Part shown: one piece after another, positions 1 to 9,576 of the stretch
Numbering within the stretch: position 1 is the stretch's first letter
Layout of the letters: the number at the start of each line of letters is the position of its first letter
The notes under the pieces: model-generated
Seen by the model: the letters and a program-made list of their open reading frames with translations, nothing else
What the model was told of the DNA's origin: nothing
Databases searched by the model: none
Position numbers and translations under genes: made by a program
DNA from: an uncultured Fusobacteriaceae bacterium
GTDB lineage: Bacteria > Fusobacteriota > Fusobacteriia > Fusobacteriales > Fusobacteriaceae
DNA: 55,344 nucleotides
Assembly: GCA_947038515.1 (NCBI GenBank)
Contig: CAMQWJ010000010.1
Location: forward strand, 1-55,344
Direction of reading: 5' to 3'

Positions 1-81
1 ATTTCGAACCCAGAAGTTAAGCCCATAAACGCTGAAGGTACTTGGTGGGAAGCTACCCGGGAGAATAAGAATTTGCCAAGT
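1..81 (+). rRNA. rrf: 5S ribosomal RNA, 3' part (5' end outside window)
   Basis: The opening bases carry the conserved 5S signature around CGAACCCAGAAGTTAAGCCC and end with the GGGAGAATAAGA...TTGCCAAG tail expected to close helix I. The 5' third lies before the window. A strong intrinsic terminator follows at once, which fits the distal end of an rRNA operon. The exact 3' end is estimated to within a few bases. Confidence 0.9.
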
Positions 82-87
82 TAAATG

Positions 88-127
88 GAGAAGGAGAGAA
101 TCTTAGGATTTTCTCCTTCTTTTTTTA
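88..127 (+). terminator. Intrinsic terminator of the rRNA operon
   Basis: A 14-bp stem with one G-U pair (89-102 with 107-120, loop TTAG) is followed by a T tract at 120-127. It closes the transcript containing the 5S RNA. Confidence 0.9.
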
Positions 128-204
128 TTTGAACTTTTAAATAAAAAAGGATTTTATAATTAAATATTTAATAATATAGATATTATGGAAAAATAAAATA
201 AATA

Positions 205-222
205 TGTGAACACTGTTATAAT
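205..222 (+). promoter_or_regulatory. Possible hcp promoter with overlapping inverted repeat
   Basis: A perfect -10 TATAAT lies at 217-222 but there is no good -35 17 bp upstream. A short inverted repeat AACA-C-TGTT (209-217) abuts the -10. hcp genes are often controlled by redox or nitrosative-stress regulators of the CRP/FNR type. An activator-dependent promoter would fit the missing -35, but the repeat is too short to name a regulator. Confidence 0.3.
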
Positions 223-257
223 CTATATTTTAATTAAGTGTTATAAAAGGAGGAATA

Positions 258-1922
258 ATGTTTTGTTATCAATGTCAGGAAACGATGGGAAACAAAGGTT
301 GTAATTTATCAGTTGGTGTATGTGGAAAAAAATCAGTAACTTCTGATTTGCAAGATCTTTTGTTATATACAGTAAAAGGAGTAGCATATTATAGCTCACA
401 AGTAAAAAATATTAATGGTAAAGATTCTTTTTGTGAAAAAATTAATAGATATATAGTAGATTCACTATTTATGACTATTACTAATGCAAATTTTAATGAT
501 GAAATGATAATAGAAGAGATAAAAAAAGGTCTAGAATTTAGAAGAACATTAAAAGAAAAATTATTATGTTCTGGGATAGAATTAGATTCAAAATATGAAG
601 AGGAAAAATTGACAACTTGGTCAGCAAATACTAAAGATGAATTTTTAGAAGTAGCAAAAGAAATTGGAGTTTTAAGAACTGAAAATGAAGATATTCGTTC
701 TTTGAGAGAGCTACTAACATATGGATTGAAAGGAATGGCAGCTTATATAGTACATGCTCTTAATTTGAATCAGAGTAATCCTGAATTGTTTTTATTTGTG
801 GAAGAAGGATTATTAGCTACTGAAGATGATACATTATCTATTGAACATTTAACAGCTTTAGTATTAAGGTGTGGTGAATATGGAGTAAAAGCAATGGCTT
901 TATTAGATACTGCCAATACAACAAGATATGGTAATCCGGAGATTACTCAAGTAAGACTCGGAGTAGGAAAAAGACCGGGGATATTAATTTCAGGACATGA
1001 TTTATCAGATTTAGAAGAACTTTTAATTCAAAGTGAAGAGGCTGGTGTAGATATCTATTCACATTCTGAAATGTTACCAGGACATTATTATCCAGAACTA
1101 AAAAAATATAAGCATTTTATTGGAAATTATGGAAATGCTTGGTGGAAACAAAAAGAGGAATTTGAAAGTTTTAATGGTCCAATATTATTTACAACCAATT
1201 GTATAGTACCACCAGTAGAAGGCTCAAGTTATAGTGATAAAGTTTTTACAACTAATATTGCTAGTTATCCGGGATGGAAAAAAATTGTGATAAAAAATGG
1301 AAAAAAAGATTTTTCTGAAATAATAGAGAAAGCAAAAACATGTGAAAGTCCTATTGAGTTAGAAGGTGGAGAAATAGTAGGAGGTTTTGCTCACAATCAA
1401 GTTTTTGAATTAATAGATAAAGTAATAGATTCTATAAACAGTGGTGCAATAAAGAAATTTATAGTGATGGCAGGATGTGATGGAAGAAGTAAGTCTAGGA
1501 ATTATTATGAAGACTTTGCTCAAAACTTACCTATGGACACTATAATTTTAACAGCAGGATGTGCAAAATATAGATATAATAAATTGGGACTTGGAGAAAT
1601 TAATGGGATACCAAGAGTTTTAGATGCAGGGCAATGTAATGATTCCTATTCATTAGCAGTAATAGCACTAAAATTAAAAGAAATTTTTAAACTTAAAGAT
1701 ATAAATGAACTTCCAATTATTTATAATATTGCATGGTATGAACAAAAAGCTATAATTGTACTATTAGCACTTCTGTCTTTAGGAGTTAAAAATATCCACA
1801 TAGGTCCAACTTTACCAGCTTTTCTTTCGCCTAATGTAACAAAATTATTAGTAGAAATATTTGGAATAGCTGCAATAAGTGATGTGGAAACTGATTTAAA
1901 AAAATGGGGATTAGATAAGTAA
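258..1922 (+). CDS. hcp: Hybrid-cluster protein (hydroxylamine reductase / NO-stress protein)
   Basis: 554 aa, the usual length for the family. The N-terminus has Cys3, Cys6, Cys15 and Cys22 (CX2C-X8-C-X6-C), ligands of the proximal Fe-S cluster; this spacing is nearer the strict-anaerobe class than the enterobacterial class, whose middle gap is longer. Later motifs expected for the hybrid Fe-S-O cluster are present: [29 protein letters not shown] and DAGQCND. The family is cytoplasmic and reduces hydroxylamine or NO-derived species. The start is set by AGGAGG 5 bp upstream of ATG 258. No hcr reductase gene is adjacent. The gene is monocistronic and ends in a shared bidirectional terminator with the convergent nhaC-type gene. 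Part of it is duplicated as a fossil at 4724-4786. Confidence 0.95.
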   Translation: MFCYQCQETMGNKGCNLSVGVCGKKSVTSDLQDLLLYTVKGVAYYSSQVKNINGKDSFCEKINRYIVDSLFMTITNANFNDEMIIEEIKKGLEFRRTLKEKLLCSGIELDSKYEEEKLTTWSANTKDEFLEVAKEIGVLRTENEDIRSLRELLTYGLKGMAAYIVHALNLNQSNPELFLFVEEGLLATEDDTLSIEHLTALVLRCGEYGVKAMALLDTANTTRYGNPEITQVRLGVGKRPGILISGHDLSDLEELLIQSEEAGVDIYSHSEMLPGHYYPELKKYKHFIGNYGNAWWKQKEEFESFNGPILFTTNCIVPPVEGSSYSDKVFTTNIASYPGWKKIVIKNGKKDFSEIIEKAKTCESPIELEGGEIVGGFAHNQVFELIDKVIDSINSGAIKKFIVMAGCDGRSKSRNYYEDFAQNLPMDTIILTAGCAKYRYNKLGLGEINGIPRVLDAGQCNDSYSLAVIALKLKEIFKLKDINELPIIYNIAWYEQKAIIVLLALLSLGVKNIHIGPTLPAFLSPNVTKLLVEIFGIAAISDVETDLKKWGLDK

Positions 1923-1972
1923 AAAAAAGTAAACTTGACTCAAGAAAAATTGAGTTAAGTTTACTTTTTTTT
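1922..1972. terminator. Bidirectional terminator between hcp and the nhaC-type gene
   Basis: A long stem (arms near 1923-1943 and 1950-1972, loop GAAAA) is flanked by an A tract on the left and a T tract on the right, so it can end transcripts from both sides. The two genes converge here. Confidence 0.9.
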
Positions 1973-1987
1973 AAAAGATTTTATTGA

Positions 1988-3391
1988 TTATAAAAAATAT
2001 CCTGCTATTAAATAGAGAATTGTAGCAAAAAATCCATTTAAGAGAGCATAAGGTAATTGTGTTTTTACATGATCTATATGATCCGATGCAGTCCCCATAG
2101 AGGCAAGAATTGTAGTGTCAGAGATAGGAGAGCAGTGGTCCCCCATTAATGCACCAGAAATATTTGCATCAATTGCAACAGCCATTTGTAAACCAATAGG
2201 GAGCATAAGTGCAAAAGTCCCCCATGAAGTACCAGTTGAAAATGCTATAAACCCAGATAAAATAAATATAATTGCAGGACCGTATGCTCCGTGTAGGTTA
2301 CCTTCTATTAAACTTGCTAAATATTTACCTGTACCAAGTTCAGAACCAATAGAACCAATCATAAATCCTAATAATAGAAGAACTATCATTGGTACCATTG
2401 AACCTATTCCTTTATATAAATATTGAATATAAACTTTTCCAGAGATGATTCTTTTTATTAAAATGTAGTAAATTGCAGTGACAACTAAGGAAGCAACAAC
2501 AGCCCAATAAACTGAAGTAGAGCCAGAGCCAGCTAGCATGTTGCCATGTCCAGTTATATATAGACCAACAGGCATCATTCCAACAACAACTAAAAGCGGT
2601 ATAAGCATATTCCATAAACAAGGTTTGACACCATGAAGAATAGCACTATGGTGCCCCTCTTCATCAATCAGTGGTACCGCCCCATCAGCAAGTAATTTAC
2701 CAGTTGTTTTAGCTCTTATAACTGCTTTTTTCATAGGGCCCCAATGTTTATTTGTTATAATATAGAAACAAACAGAAATAAAGGATAAAATCGAGTAAAA
2801 ATTAAAGGGTATACTTTTAATTAATAAACTAGCAGGATTTCCACTAATGACACCGGCTGTTACTTGAACACCAATAAGGGCCATAAGAGTAGCACCCCAA
2901 CCATTAAATGGAACAATTCCACATACAGGAGCAGCCACAGAATCACAGACATAAGCCAGCTCTTCTCTAGAGACTTTATACTTATCTGTAAGGGGTTTAG
3001 TTACAGTTCCAGAAACTAAAATATTAATAGAAGATTCAAAAAACATTGCAATACCAAGAAAAACAGTTAGAAAAAGAGCATGTCTTCTATTTTTAACAAG
3101 TTTACTTTTTTCAGTTAAAAAAATTACAAACCCTCTAACTCCACCAGAAACTTGGATTAATATAATAATCGCACCAACTAAAAATGAGAAAACTACTACA
3201 CTTGTATTACCGTTGATTTGTACAAGTAAGTCATCTAATGTTTTTTTTAGAGCTGGTATAAAACTACCATGTTTCAAAATAAAATTACCTAAAATTACAC
3301 CACTTAATAAAGAAATCAATGTTTCTTTTGTAATAATTGCTAAAATAACAGCTAATAATGGTGGTAAAATGCTTAAAAATCCGTATTCCAT
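1988..3391 (-). CDS. NhaC-family antiporter / amino-acid transporter
   Basis: 467 aa, highly hydrophobic with about 11-12 membrane segments, an integral inner-membrane protein of the NhaC (ion transporter) superfamily. Recognisable parts are the start MEYGFLSILPPLLAVILAI, a central FNGWGATLMALIGVQV and a C-terminal FSTGTSWGTFALMLPIGL followed by MGDHCSPISDTTILASMG, the most conserved family stretch. The gene starts 3 bp after the stop of the malY-like gene and has its own AAAGGAG site, so the two are co-transcribed. The family includes Na+/H+ and malate/lactate antiporters and also MetT-type methionine transporters. The MalY neighbour makes a sulfur-amino-acid substrate attractive, but that is inference. 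Confidence 0.8.
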   Translation of the reverse strand: MEYGFLSILPPLLAVILAIITKETLISLLSGVILGNFILKHGSFIPALKKTLDDLLVQINGNTSVVVFSFLVGAIIILIQVSGGVRGFVIFLTEKSKLVKNRRHALFLTVFLGIAMFFESSINILVSGTVTKPLTDKYKVSREELAYVCDSVAAPVCGIVPFNGWGATLMALIGVQVTAGVISGNPASLLIKSIPFNFYSILSFISVCFYIITNKHWGPMKKAVIRAKTTGKLLADGAVPLIDEEGHHSAILHGVKPCLWNMLIPLLVVVGMMPVGLYITGHGNMLAGSGSTSVYWAVVASLVVTAIYYILIKRIISGKVYIQYLYKGIGSMVPMIVLLLLGFMIGSIGSELGTGKYLASLIEGNLHGAYGPAIIFILSGFIAFSTGTSWGTFALMLPIGLQMAVAIDANISGALMGDHCSPISDTTILASMGTASDHIDHVKTQLPYALLNGFFATILYLIAGYFL

Positions 3392-3394
3392 AGG

Positions 3395-4600
3395 CTAGAA
3401 CTCCTTTATACTTGATAAGTTTCTAGTAGTTTTTACTGCTTTTTCAATTCTTTTCATCCCCTCTTCAACCATATATCGAGGAGTAGCAATATTCATTCTC
3501 TCATATCCAGAGCCATTTTCACCAAACCAGAAGCCATCATCAAGAGCAATTTTACCTTCTATTTGCATAAGTTTTGATAATTCCTCTTTTGAAAAATTAA
3601 GGGAAGAAAAGTCTAACCATAAAAGATAAGTAGCTTCGGGCTTAACTAGTTTTACTTCTGGAAGTTTTTCTTTTAAAAAATTGGAGACATACTCAATATT
3701 TCCATCAAGATGTATTAATAATTCTTCAAGCCAGTCTGTACACTTTGTATATGCAGCTTCAAAAGCAACTAGGCTAAAAGGGTTATTTCTTTTAATATCT
3801 AAGAGACTTAATTCTTTATCAAAGTTTTCCCATTCTTTTTTTACTGGAAAAGTTACAAATGATGACTGAAGTCCAGCGATATTGAAAGTTTTTGTTGGAG
3901 AAAAACAGGTGATTGTGTTTTTTTCAGAGTTTTTACTAAGAGATGCCAAGGGAATATGTACGTTTCCAGGGAGGACAAGATCTCTCCATATTTCGTCAGA
4001 GATGATTTTAACATTATATTTTAAGCATAATTCACATGTTTTTTCTAATTCTTCTCTAGTCCAGACCCTTCCAACTGGGTTATGTGGGCTACAAAAAATA
4101 AAAAGTTTAATATTATTAGCTGCCAATTTCGATTCCATATCAATAAAGTCGATATGATAATATCCGTTGATATCTTTTTTTAGAGGACTATCAATAAGAA
4201 TACGTTCATTTTCTGTAACAACACTAGAAAATGGATAATAAACTGGAGATTGTATTAAAATTTTATCTCCAATATCTGTCATCAATCGGACTAATATGGA
4301 TAAAGTAGGAACAACTCCTGGACTACAAATAAGAGTTTGAGGATTAATTTTATAATTAAATCTTTCTTCGCTCCAATTTGCTGCACTTTGATAATAAGAG
4401 TCAGGTCTATAAACATAACCAAATATTCCTTGCTCAACCTTAAGTTTCATTTCTTCAATTATTGAAGGTGCTGTTTTCAAATCCATATCAGCTATCCACA
4501 TGGGCCATAAATCGTTATCGATAAACTTATATTTCATTTCTTCCCATTTAGCTGAATGATTATCCTTTCTATCAACTTTTTCATTAAAATTATATTTCAT
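3395..4600 (-). CDS. MalY/PatB-type PLP C-S lyase (cystathionine beta-lyase-like aminotransferase)
   Basis: 401 aa, fold-type I PLP enzyme. Visible landmarks are the N-terminal MWIADMDLKTAPSIIEEM (typical of the MalY/PatB group), CSPHNPVGRVWTREEL, SDEIWRDLV (Asp that binds the PLP nitrogen) and SPTKTFNIAGLQ with the Schiff-base Lys. The family cleaves cystathionine or cysteine to homocysteine or H2S with pyruvate and ammonia. An upstream in-frame ATG at 4621 exists, but ATG 4600 is preferred because GGGAGG lies 7 bp upstream of it and the protein then begins MKYNFNEKVDRK like its relatives. It heads an operon with the nhaC-type gene, driven by the promoter at 4654-4682. Confidence 0.88.
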   Translation of the reverse strand: MKYNFNEKVDRKDNHSAKWEEMKYKFIDNDLWPMWIADMDLKTAPSIIEEMKLKVEQGIFGYVYRPDSYYQSAANWSEERFNYKINPQTLICSPGVVPTLSILVRLMTDIGDKILIQSPVYYPFSSVVTENERILIDSPLKKDINGYYHIDFIDMESKLAANNIKLFIFCSPHNPVGRVWTREELEKTCELCLKYNVKIISDEIWRDLVLPGNVHIPLASLSKNSEKNTITCFSPTKTFNIAGLQSSFVTFPVKKEWENFDKELSLLDIKRNNPFSLVAFEAAYTKCTDWLEELLIHLDGNIEYVSNFLKEKLPEVKLVKPEATYLLWLDFSSLNFSKEELSKLMQIEGKIALDDGFWFGENGSGYERMNIATPRYMVEEGMKRIEKAVKTTRNLSSIKEF

Positions 4601-4653
4601 AATTGTCCTCCCTAAGTACATTTAATTATTGTAATATTTCTAATAATATTTAG

Positions 4654-4682
4654 AGTATAGTTTTTTTAAAAGTGTTTGTCAA
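4654..4682 (-). promoter_or_regulatory. Near-consensus sigma-70 promoter of the malY-nhaC-type operon
   Basis: Read on the minus strand: TTGACA (4682-4677), exactly 17 bp, then TATACT (4659-4654). It lies about 55 bp upstream of the malY-like start codon. The same hexamer pair with the same spacing occurs at the dpp-like operon (47257-47285). Confidence 0.75.
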
Positions 4683-4723
4683 TATCTAAAACACCTTCTA
4701 AAAGACAAGAGTCTATTGTGATA

Positions 4724-4786
4724 GAACTACTAACATATGGATTGAAAGGAATGGCACCTTTATGCTCTTAATTTGAAACAGAGTAA
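4724..4786 (+). pseudogene. Decayed fragment of hcp (internal-duplication fossil)
   Basis: Bases 4724-4756 match hcp 708-740 at 32 of 33 positions, and 4762-4786 match hcp 754-778 at 24 of 25. Between the blocks the hcp copy has 13 bases and this copy 5, so the frame is broken. There is no start codon, ribosome site or longer open frame around it. It is on the same strand as hcp, about 4 kb away, just upstream of the malY promoter. It is best read as a remnant of a second hcp copy or a segmental duplication. Confidence 0.8.
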
Positions 4787-4893
4787 GAAACCAAAATAAA
4801 AAGGAAAAATTAACCTTATTAGAGAAAAAACTCTTTTAATTTAGAGAAATTTATTATATAATGTAGTATAAAAGAAATAAATGGAGGAAAACA

Positions 4894-5118
4894 ATGGTAA
4901 CTTTAGTAACAATAATACTTTTTATATCTGCTTTATTTTTAATAGTTTTAGTCTTAATCCAACCTGATCGTAGTAGTGGAATGACGGGAAGCATGGGAGC
5001 AGGAGCTTCGAATACTGTTTTTGGAATATCAAAAGATGGTGGACCATTAGTCAAAGCTACAACAATTATAGCAATGATATACATGGTAGCATCTGTTGTA
5101 TTATATATAATAAAATAA
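4894..5118 (+). CDS. secG: Preprotein translocase subunit SecG
   Basis: 74 aa with two membrane helices (about 3-22 and 52-73) joined by the glycine-rich conserved loop QPDRSSGMTGSMGAGASNTVFG, the SecG hallmark. SecG joins SecYE in the inner membrane and assists protein export. TGGAGG lies 7 bp upstream of ATG 4894, and a TATAAT at 4857-4862 is a likely -10 with a weak -35. A GC-rich hairpin follows directly. In many genomes secG sits near housekeeping genes, as here. Confidence 0.92.
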   Translation: MVTLVTIILFISALFLIVLVLIQPDRSSGMTGSMGAGASNTVFGISKDGGPLVKATTIIAMIYMVASVVLYIIK

Positions 5119-5120
5119 AT

Positions 5121-5157
5121 CAAAGAGGCGTGTTGAAAACTTCAATACGCCTCTTTG
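5121..5157 (+). terminator. Strong hairpin after secG (terminator or processing/attenuation site)
   Basis: A 17-bp stem with one mismatch (5121-5137 with 5141-5157, loop AAC) is unusually GC-rich for this region. There is no T tract after it, so it may attenuate or protect the secG mRNA rather than terminate fully. rarA starts 20 bp later. Confidence 0.6.
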
Positions 5158-5176
5158 AAATGAAAAGAGTGGGGTT

Positions 5177-6409
5177 ATGAAAACAATATTTGATAGTAAT
5201 TTTTCTCAAGGAGAGCCAATGGCTCTAAAACTTAGACCTAAAAAATTAGAAGAGTTTGTTGGTCAAGAAAAACTTCTTGGAACAAATGGTATATTAAGAA
5301 AAGTAATTATTTCAAAAACTATTACTAACTGTATTTTTTATGGACCATCTGGTGTTGGAAAAACAACTTTAGGGAAAATTATCTCTAATGAACTTGATTG
5401 GAACTTTGAAACACTAAATGCTACAACAGCAGGAGTTAGTGACTTGAAAGAAGTTTTGGAAAAGGCTAAGAGTAATTTACAATTTTATGGAAAAAAAACA
5501 ATTTTATTTTTAGATGAAATTCATCGTTTTAATAAATTGCAACAAGATAGTCTTTTATCTGCAACTGAAAATGGAATTATAGTACTTATAGGGGCGACAA
5601 CTGAAAATCCATACTATAACCTGAATAATGCATTACTTTCAAGAGTGTTGATATTTGAATTTAAAGCTTTAAGTGATAAAAATATTTCTGAAATTTTAGA
5701 TAGAGCAGTAAAATTATCAGAATTGCAAAATATTCCAAAAGAAATAGTTGAAATGATAATTGAAATAGCAAATGGTGATTGTAGAATTGCATTGAATTAT
5801 TTAGAATTATATAAAAATTGCAAGGGAATAGAAACAGAAGAAGTTATTCAAATGTTTTCTGAGAGAAGAACTTCTTTTCATAAAAAGGAAGATAAATATG
5901 AGATAATATCAGCCATGATAAAAAGCATCAGAGGAAGCGATCCAAGCAGTGCAGTATATTGGTTAGGTAGGCTTTTAGTTGGTGGAGAAGACCCTAGATA
6001 TGTAGCGAGACGACTAATGATAAGTGCAGCTGAGGATATAGGACTTGCTAACCCTGAAGCATTAACCATTGCAACTTCAGGATTAACATCAAGTGCAGTT
6101 ATAGGAATGCCAGAAATAAGAATTATTTTAGCAGAAATAGCAATATATTTGGCAATTTCAACTAAAAGTGCCTCAAGCTATAATGCTATAAATTCTGTAT
6201 GTAATGACATAGAAAATAAGGAACTGCAAGAAGTTCCAGAAAATATAAAACCAAATTCAAAAAAATATCTATATCCACATGCTTACCCTAATAATTTTGT
6301 AATTCAAAAATATATGAATAAAAAAATAGAGTATTATGTACCTGGGGATAATAGAAATGAAAAATTAATAAAAGAGAAGCTTGAAAAACTTTGGGAAATT
6401 AAGAAATAA
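5177..6409 (+). CDS. rarA: Replication-associated recombination protein A (AAA+ ATPase)
   Basis: 410 aa, typical for RarA/MgsA. After the N-terminal RPKKLEEFVGQEKLLG come Walker A GPSGVGKTTL, Walker B LFLDEIHRFNK and the sensor segment GATTENPYYNLNNALLSR. The C-terminal half has the family's tetramerisation region (SAAEDIGLANPEAL, then KYLYPHAYPNNFV). RarA acts at stalled replication forks and is related to the clamp-loader ATPases. It is spaced 32 bp from hisS and probably co-transcribed with hisS-aspS. Confidence 0.93.
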   Translation: MKTIFDSNFSQGEPMALKLRPKKLEEFVGQEKLLGTNGILRKVIISKTITNCIFYGPSGVGKTTLGKIISNELDWNFETLNATTAGVSDLKEVLEKAKSNLQFYGKKTILFLDEIHRFNKLQQDSLLSATENGIIVLIGATTENPYYNLNNALLSRVLIFEFKALSDKNISEILDRAVKLSELQNIPKEIVEMIIEIANGDCRIALNYLELYKNCKGIETEEVIQMFSERRTSFHKKEDKYEIISAMIKSIRGSDPSSAVYWLGRLLVGGEDPRYVARRLMISAAEDIGLANPEALTIATSGLTSSAVIGMPEIRIILAEIAIYLAISTKSASSYNAINSVCNDIENKELQEVPENIKPNSKKYLYPHAYPNNFVIQKYMNKKIEYYVPGDNRNEKLIKEKLEKLWEIKK

Positions 6410-6441
6410 ATCTCTAATAATAGAGTATAAGGAGGGATAAA

Positions 6442-7680
6442 ATGAAATTGATTCAGGCTGTAAGAGGGACGAAAGATATTTTTGGAGATAATGCTGTAAA
6501 ATATTTAAAAATTTCTGAAATTATAACATCATTTTATACTAATTATGGATATAAAATGATAAAAACTCCAATATTTGAGGAAACTGACCTTTTTAAGAGA
6601 GGAATAGGAGAGGGAACAGACGTTGTTGAAAAGGAAATGTATACATTTATAGATAGAGGTGAAAGAAGTCTAACATTGAGACCTGAGGGGACTGCACCAG
6701 TGGTAAGGTGTTATTTGGAAAATAAAATGTATATAACTGAAGAACTTAGTAAGTTCTATTATATAGGTTCTATGTTCCGTTATGAAAGACCACAAGCTGG
6801 GAGACAAAGAGAATTTAATCAAATAGGAGTAGAAGTCCTAGGAGAAAGCTCTCCAATAATGGATGCTGAAGTCATTTCAATGGGATATAAATTTTTAGAA
6901 AAATTAGGAATAAAAGATTTGGAGTTAAAAATAAATTCAATTGGTGGGACAGAAAGTAGAAAAGTCTATCGTGAAAGTTTATTAGAATTTTTAAGACCTT
7001 TAAAAGATGAATTGTGTGAAGATTGTCGAAATAGAATAGAAAATAATCCTCTTAGAGCTTTGGATTGTAAAGTGGAAAAATGTAGAGATTTGACTATTAA
7101 GGCACCAATTTTATATGAAAGCTTAAATCTTGAAGAGAAAAACCATTATGAAGAAGTTAAAAAGTATCTAAATATTTTTGAGATTAAGTACACAGAAGAC
7201 CCTAGGTTAGTAAGAGGATTAGATTATTATTCAAGTACAGTTTTTGAAATTGTAACTAATAAGCTAGGTTCTCAAGGAACAGTTCTTGCTGGTGGAAGAT
7301 ATGATAATTTATTAAAACAACTTGGAGATAAGGAGATACCAGCATTTGGATATGCTGCAGGGATTGAAAGAATAATGTTGCTTATGGACCTTGAGATTAA
7401 AGTGAATCCTAAAGTTTACATAGCTTGGTTAGGTGAAAAAAGTTGTGATATAGCTGTCAAATTAGGAAATGAATTAAGAAATTTAGGGGTAAAAGTTGCC
7501 ATTGATTATAAAGATAAAGGTATGAAAGGACACATGAAAAAAGCAGATAAATTAAATGTAGATTATTGTATCATTATTGGTGAGAATGAAATTGAAAAAA
7601 ATCAATATATACTAAAGAATTTCCAAAATAGGGAGCAAGAAAATTTTACTCTAGAAGAATTAAAGGAGAGATTGATATGA
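6442..7680 (+). CDS. hisS: Histidyl-tRNA synthetase
   Basis: 412 aa class II synthetase. It starts [16 protein letters not shown], with motif 2 near [16 protein letters not shown], the histidine-specific [13 protein letters not shown], motif 3 [11 protein letters not shown]-like ([15 protein letters not shown]), and a C-terminal anticodon-binding domain. It charges tRNA-His in the cytoplasm. AGGAGG lies 7 bp upstream of the ATG. The stop overlaps the aspS start by 4 bp (ATGA), so the pair is translationally coupled, the same hisS-aspS order as in Firmicutes. Confidence 0.97.
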   Translation: MKLIQAVRGTKDIFGDNAVKYLKISEIITSFYTNYGYKMIKTPIFEETDLFKRGIGEGTDVVEKEMYTFIDRGERSLTLRPEGTAPVVRCYLENKMYITEELSKFYYIGSMFRYERPQAGRQREFNQIGVEVLGESSPIMDAEVISMGYKFLEKLGIKDLELKINSIGGTESRKVYRESLLEFLRPLKDELCEDCRNRIENNPLRALDCKVEKCRDLTIKAPILYESLNLEEKNHYEEVKKYLNIFEIKYTEDPRLVRGLDYYSSTVFEIVTNKLGSQGTVLAGGRYDNLLKQLGDKEIPAFGYAAGIERIMLLMDLEIKVNPKVYIAWLGEKSCDIAVKLGNELRNLGVKVAIDYKDKGMKGHMKKADKLNVDYCIIIGENEIEKNQYILKNFQNREQENFTLEELKERLI

Positions 7681-9464
7681 GTTATAGAACACATAATTTA
7701 GGTGAACTAAGAAAAGAAAATATTGGAGAAACAGTTACATTATCAGGTTGGATTGACACTAAAAGAGATTTAGGTGGTTTGACTTTTATTGATTTACGAG
7801 ATAGAGAGGGAGTAACTCAAATTGTTTTTGATATTGATGTTGCTGAAAAAAATATTGTTGAAACTGCTCAAAAATTAAAAAATGAATCTGTAATCAAAAT
7901 TAAAGGATTAATTCGTGAAAGATATAGTAAAAATATGAATATTCCAACAGGAGAAATAGAAATATTTGCAACTGAACTTGAGATACTTAATCATGCAGAA
8001 GTCTTACCATTCCAGGTTTCAGGAAGTGAAAATGTTAGTGAAAGCATGAGATTAAAATATAGATATTTAGATATGAGAAGATCACAATTATTGAATAATT
8101 TGAAAATGAGACACAAAATGATTATGTCTATTAGAAATTATATGGATAAAGAAGGATTTTTAGATGTAGATACTCCAATTTTAACTAAATCAACTCCTGA
8201 AGGAGCTAGAGATTTTTTAGTTCCAAGTAGAATTAGTCAGGGTGAATTTTATGCTTTACCTCAATCACCACAATTGTTTAAGCAACTACTTATGATTGGT
8301 GGAATTGAAAAATATTATCAAATTGCTAAATGTTTTCGTGATGAAGATTTAAGAGCTGATAGACAGCCAGAATTTACACAATTAGATCTAGAAATGTCAT
8401 TTGTAGAGCAAGAAGATATTTTAAATCTTGTGGAAGGATTAGCTAAAAAAGTTTTTGAAGATGTAACAGGTGAAAATCCTAATTATAGCTTCCCTAGAAT
8501 GTCTTATGATGAAGCTATGACTAGATATGGTTCTGATAAACCTGATACTAGATTTGAGGTTGAATTAAAAGATTTGACTGAAATAATGAAAACTACAAAA
8601 TTTGAAGCATTTAAAAAATGGGCTGTAGGTAAAGGAGCAGTGAAATGTGTTGTTGCTCCAAATGGAAGTGAAAAATTTTCGCGTAAAATTATTTCAGAAT
8701 ATGAAGAATATGTAAAAGTATATTTTGGTGCTAAAGGTTTAGCGTATATCAAAGTAACTGAAGATGGTATTAACTCACCACTATCTAAATTCTTTAGTGA
8801 AGAAGAAATGAAAACAATAGTAGAAACTTCAGGAGCTAAAGTTGGAGATATAATATTAATTATAGCAGACAATAAAAAAATAGTTCATAATAGTCTAGGA
8901 GCTATTAGACTTAAAATTGCAGAAGACTTTAATCTTATAGATAAAAATGAGTTTAAATTTTTATGGATAATAGATTTTCCTATGTTTGAATATTCAGAAG
9001 AAGAAAATAGATATCAAGCTCAACATCACCCGTTTACAGCTATAAAAGCAGAACATATGGAAGCTTTCATGGGTGGAGAAATGGAAAAAATATTGACAAT
9101 ATCTCATGATTTAATTTTAAATGGTTCTGAAATTGGTGGAGGTTCTCTTAGAATTTTTGATCCAAAAATTCAGGAAAGAGTATTTGAAAAATTGGGACTT
9201 TCATTTGAAGAAGCAAGAGAAAAATTTGGATTTTTTATAGATGCATTTAAATATGGTGCACCACCTCATGGAGGATTGGCATTTGGTATTGATAGATGGC
9301 TTATGGTTATGTTGAAAGAGAGTTCAATAAGAGATGTAATTCCGTTCCCTAAAACAAATAAAGGACAATGTTTAATGACAGAAGCACCAGGAAATGTTGC
9401 TGTTGAACAATTGGAAGAGCTTTCTTTAAAAGTAGCCTTGGAAGTAAAAGAGGAAAATAAATAA
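7677..9464 (+). CDS. aspS: Aspartyl-tRNA synthetase
   Basis: 595 aa bacterial-type class II synthetase with an N-terminal OB-fold anticodon domain (about 1-100), motif 2 [18 protein letters not shown], a GAD insertion domain (about 290-410) and motif 3 [15 protein letters not shown]. It charges tRNA-Asp in the cytoplasm. It starts inside the hisS stop codon. A probable 6S RNA gene follows, an arrangement also known downstream of aspS in Bacillus. Confidence 0.97.
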   Translation: MSYRTHNLGELRKENIGETVTLSGWIDTKRDLGGLTFIDLRDREGVTQIVFDIDVAEKNIVETAQKLKNESVIKIKGLIRERYSKNMNIPTGEIEIFATELEILNHAEVLPFQVSGSENVSESMRLKYRYLDMRRSQLLNNLKMRHKMIMSIRNYMDKEGFLDVDTPILTKSTPEGARDFLVPSRISQGEFYALPQSPQLFKQLLMIGGIEKYYQIAKCFRDEDLRADRQPEFTQLDLEMSFVEQEDILNLVEGLAKKVFEDVTGENPNYSFPRMSYDEAMTRYGSDKPDTRFEVELKDLTEIMKTTKFEAFKKWAVGKGAVKCVVAPNGSEKFSRKIISEYEEYVKVYFGAKGLAYIKVTEDGINSPLSKFFSEEEMKTIVETSGAKVGDIILIIADNKKIVHNSLGAIRLKIAEDFNLIDKNEFKFLWIIDFPMFEYSEEENRYQAQHHPFTAIKAEHMEAFMGGEMEKILTISHDLILNGSEIGGGSLRIFDPKIQERVFEKLGLSFEEAREKFGFFIDAFKYGAPPHGGLAFGIDRWLMVMLKESSIRDVIPFPKTNKGQCLMTEAPGNVAVEQLEELSLKVALEVKEENK

Positions 9465-9540
9465 ATTTAATAAAAATATATAAAAGTTATAATATCATTG
9501 TTATATAATTTATTATTCTGTCTTATAATAAAACATGAGA

Positions 9541-9569
9541 TTGAAAAATATTCTTAATAGTGATATAAT
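9541..9569 (+). promoter_or_regulatory. Strong promoter of the probable 6S RNA
   Basis: TTGAAA (9541-9546), 17 bp, then TATAAT (9564-9569) with an extended -10 TG at 9561-9562. Transcription should start near 9576. Confidence 0.8.
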
Positions 9570-9576
9570 CCAATTA

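Noticed and set aside
8504-8872. Minus-strand ORF of 122 codons inside aspS
   Set aside because: Antisense to a conserved synthetase, no recognisable domain, no ribosome site.
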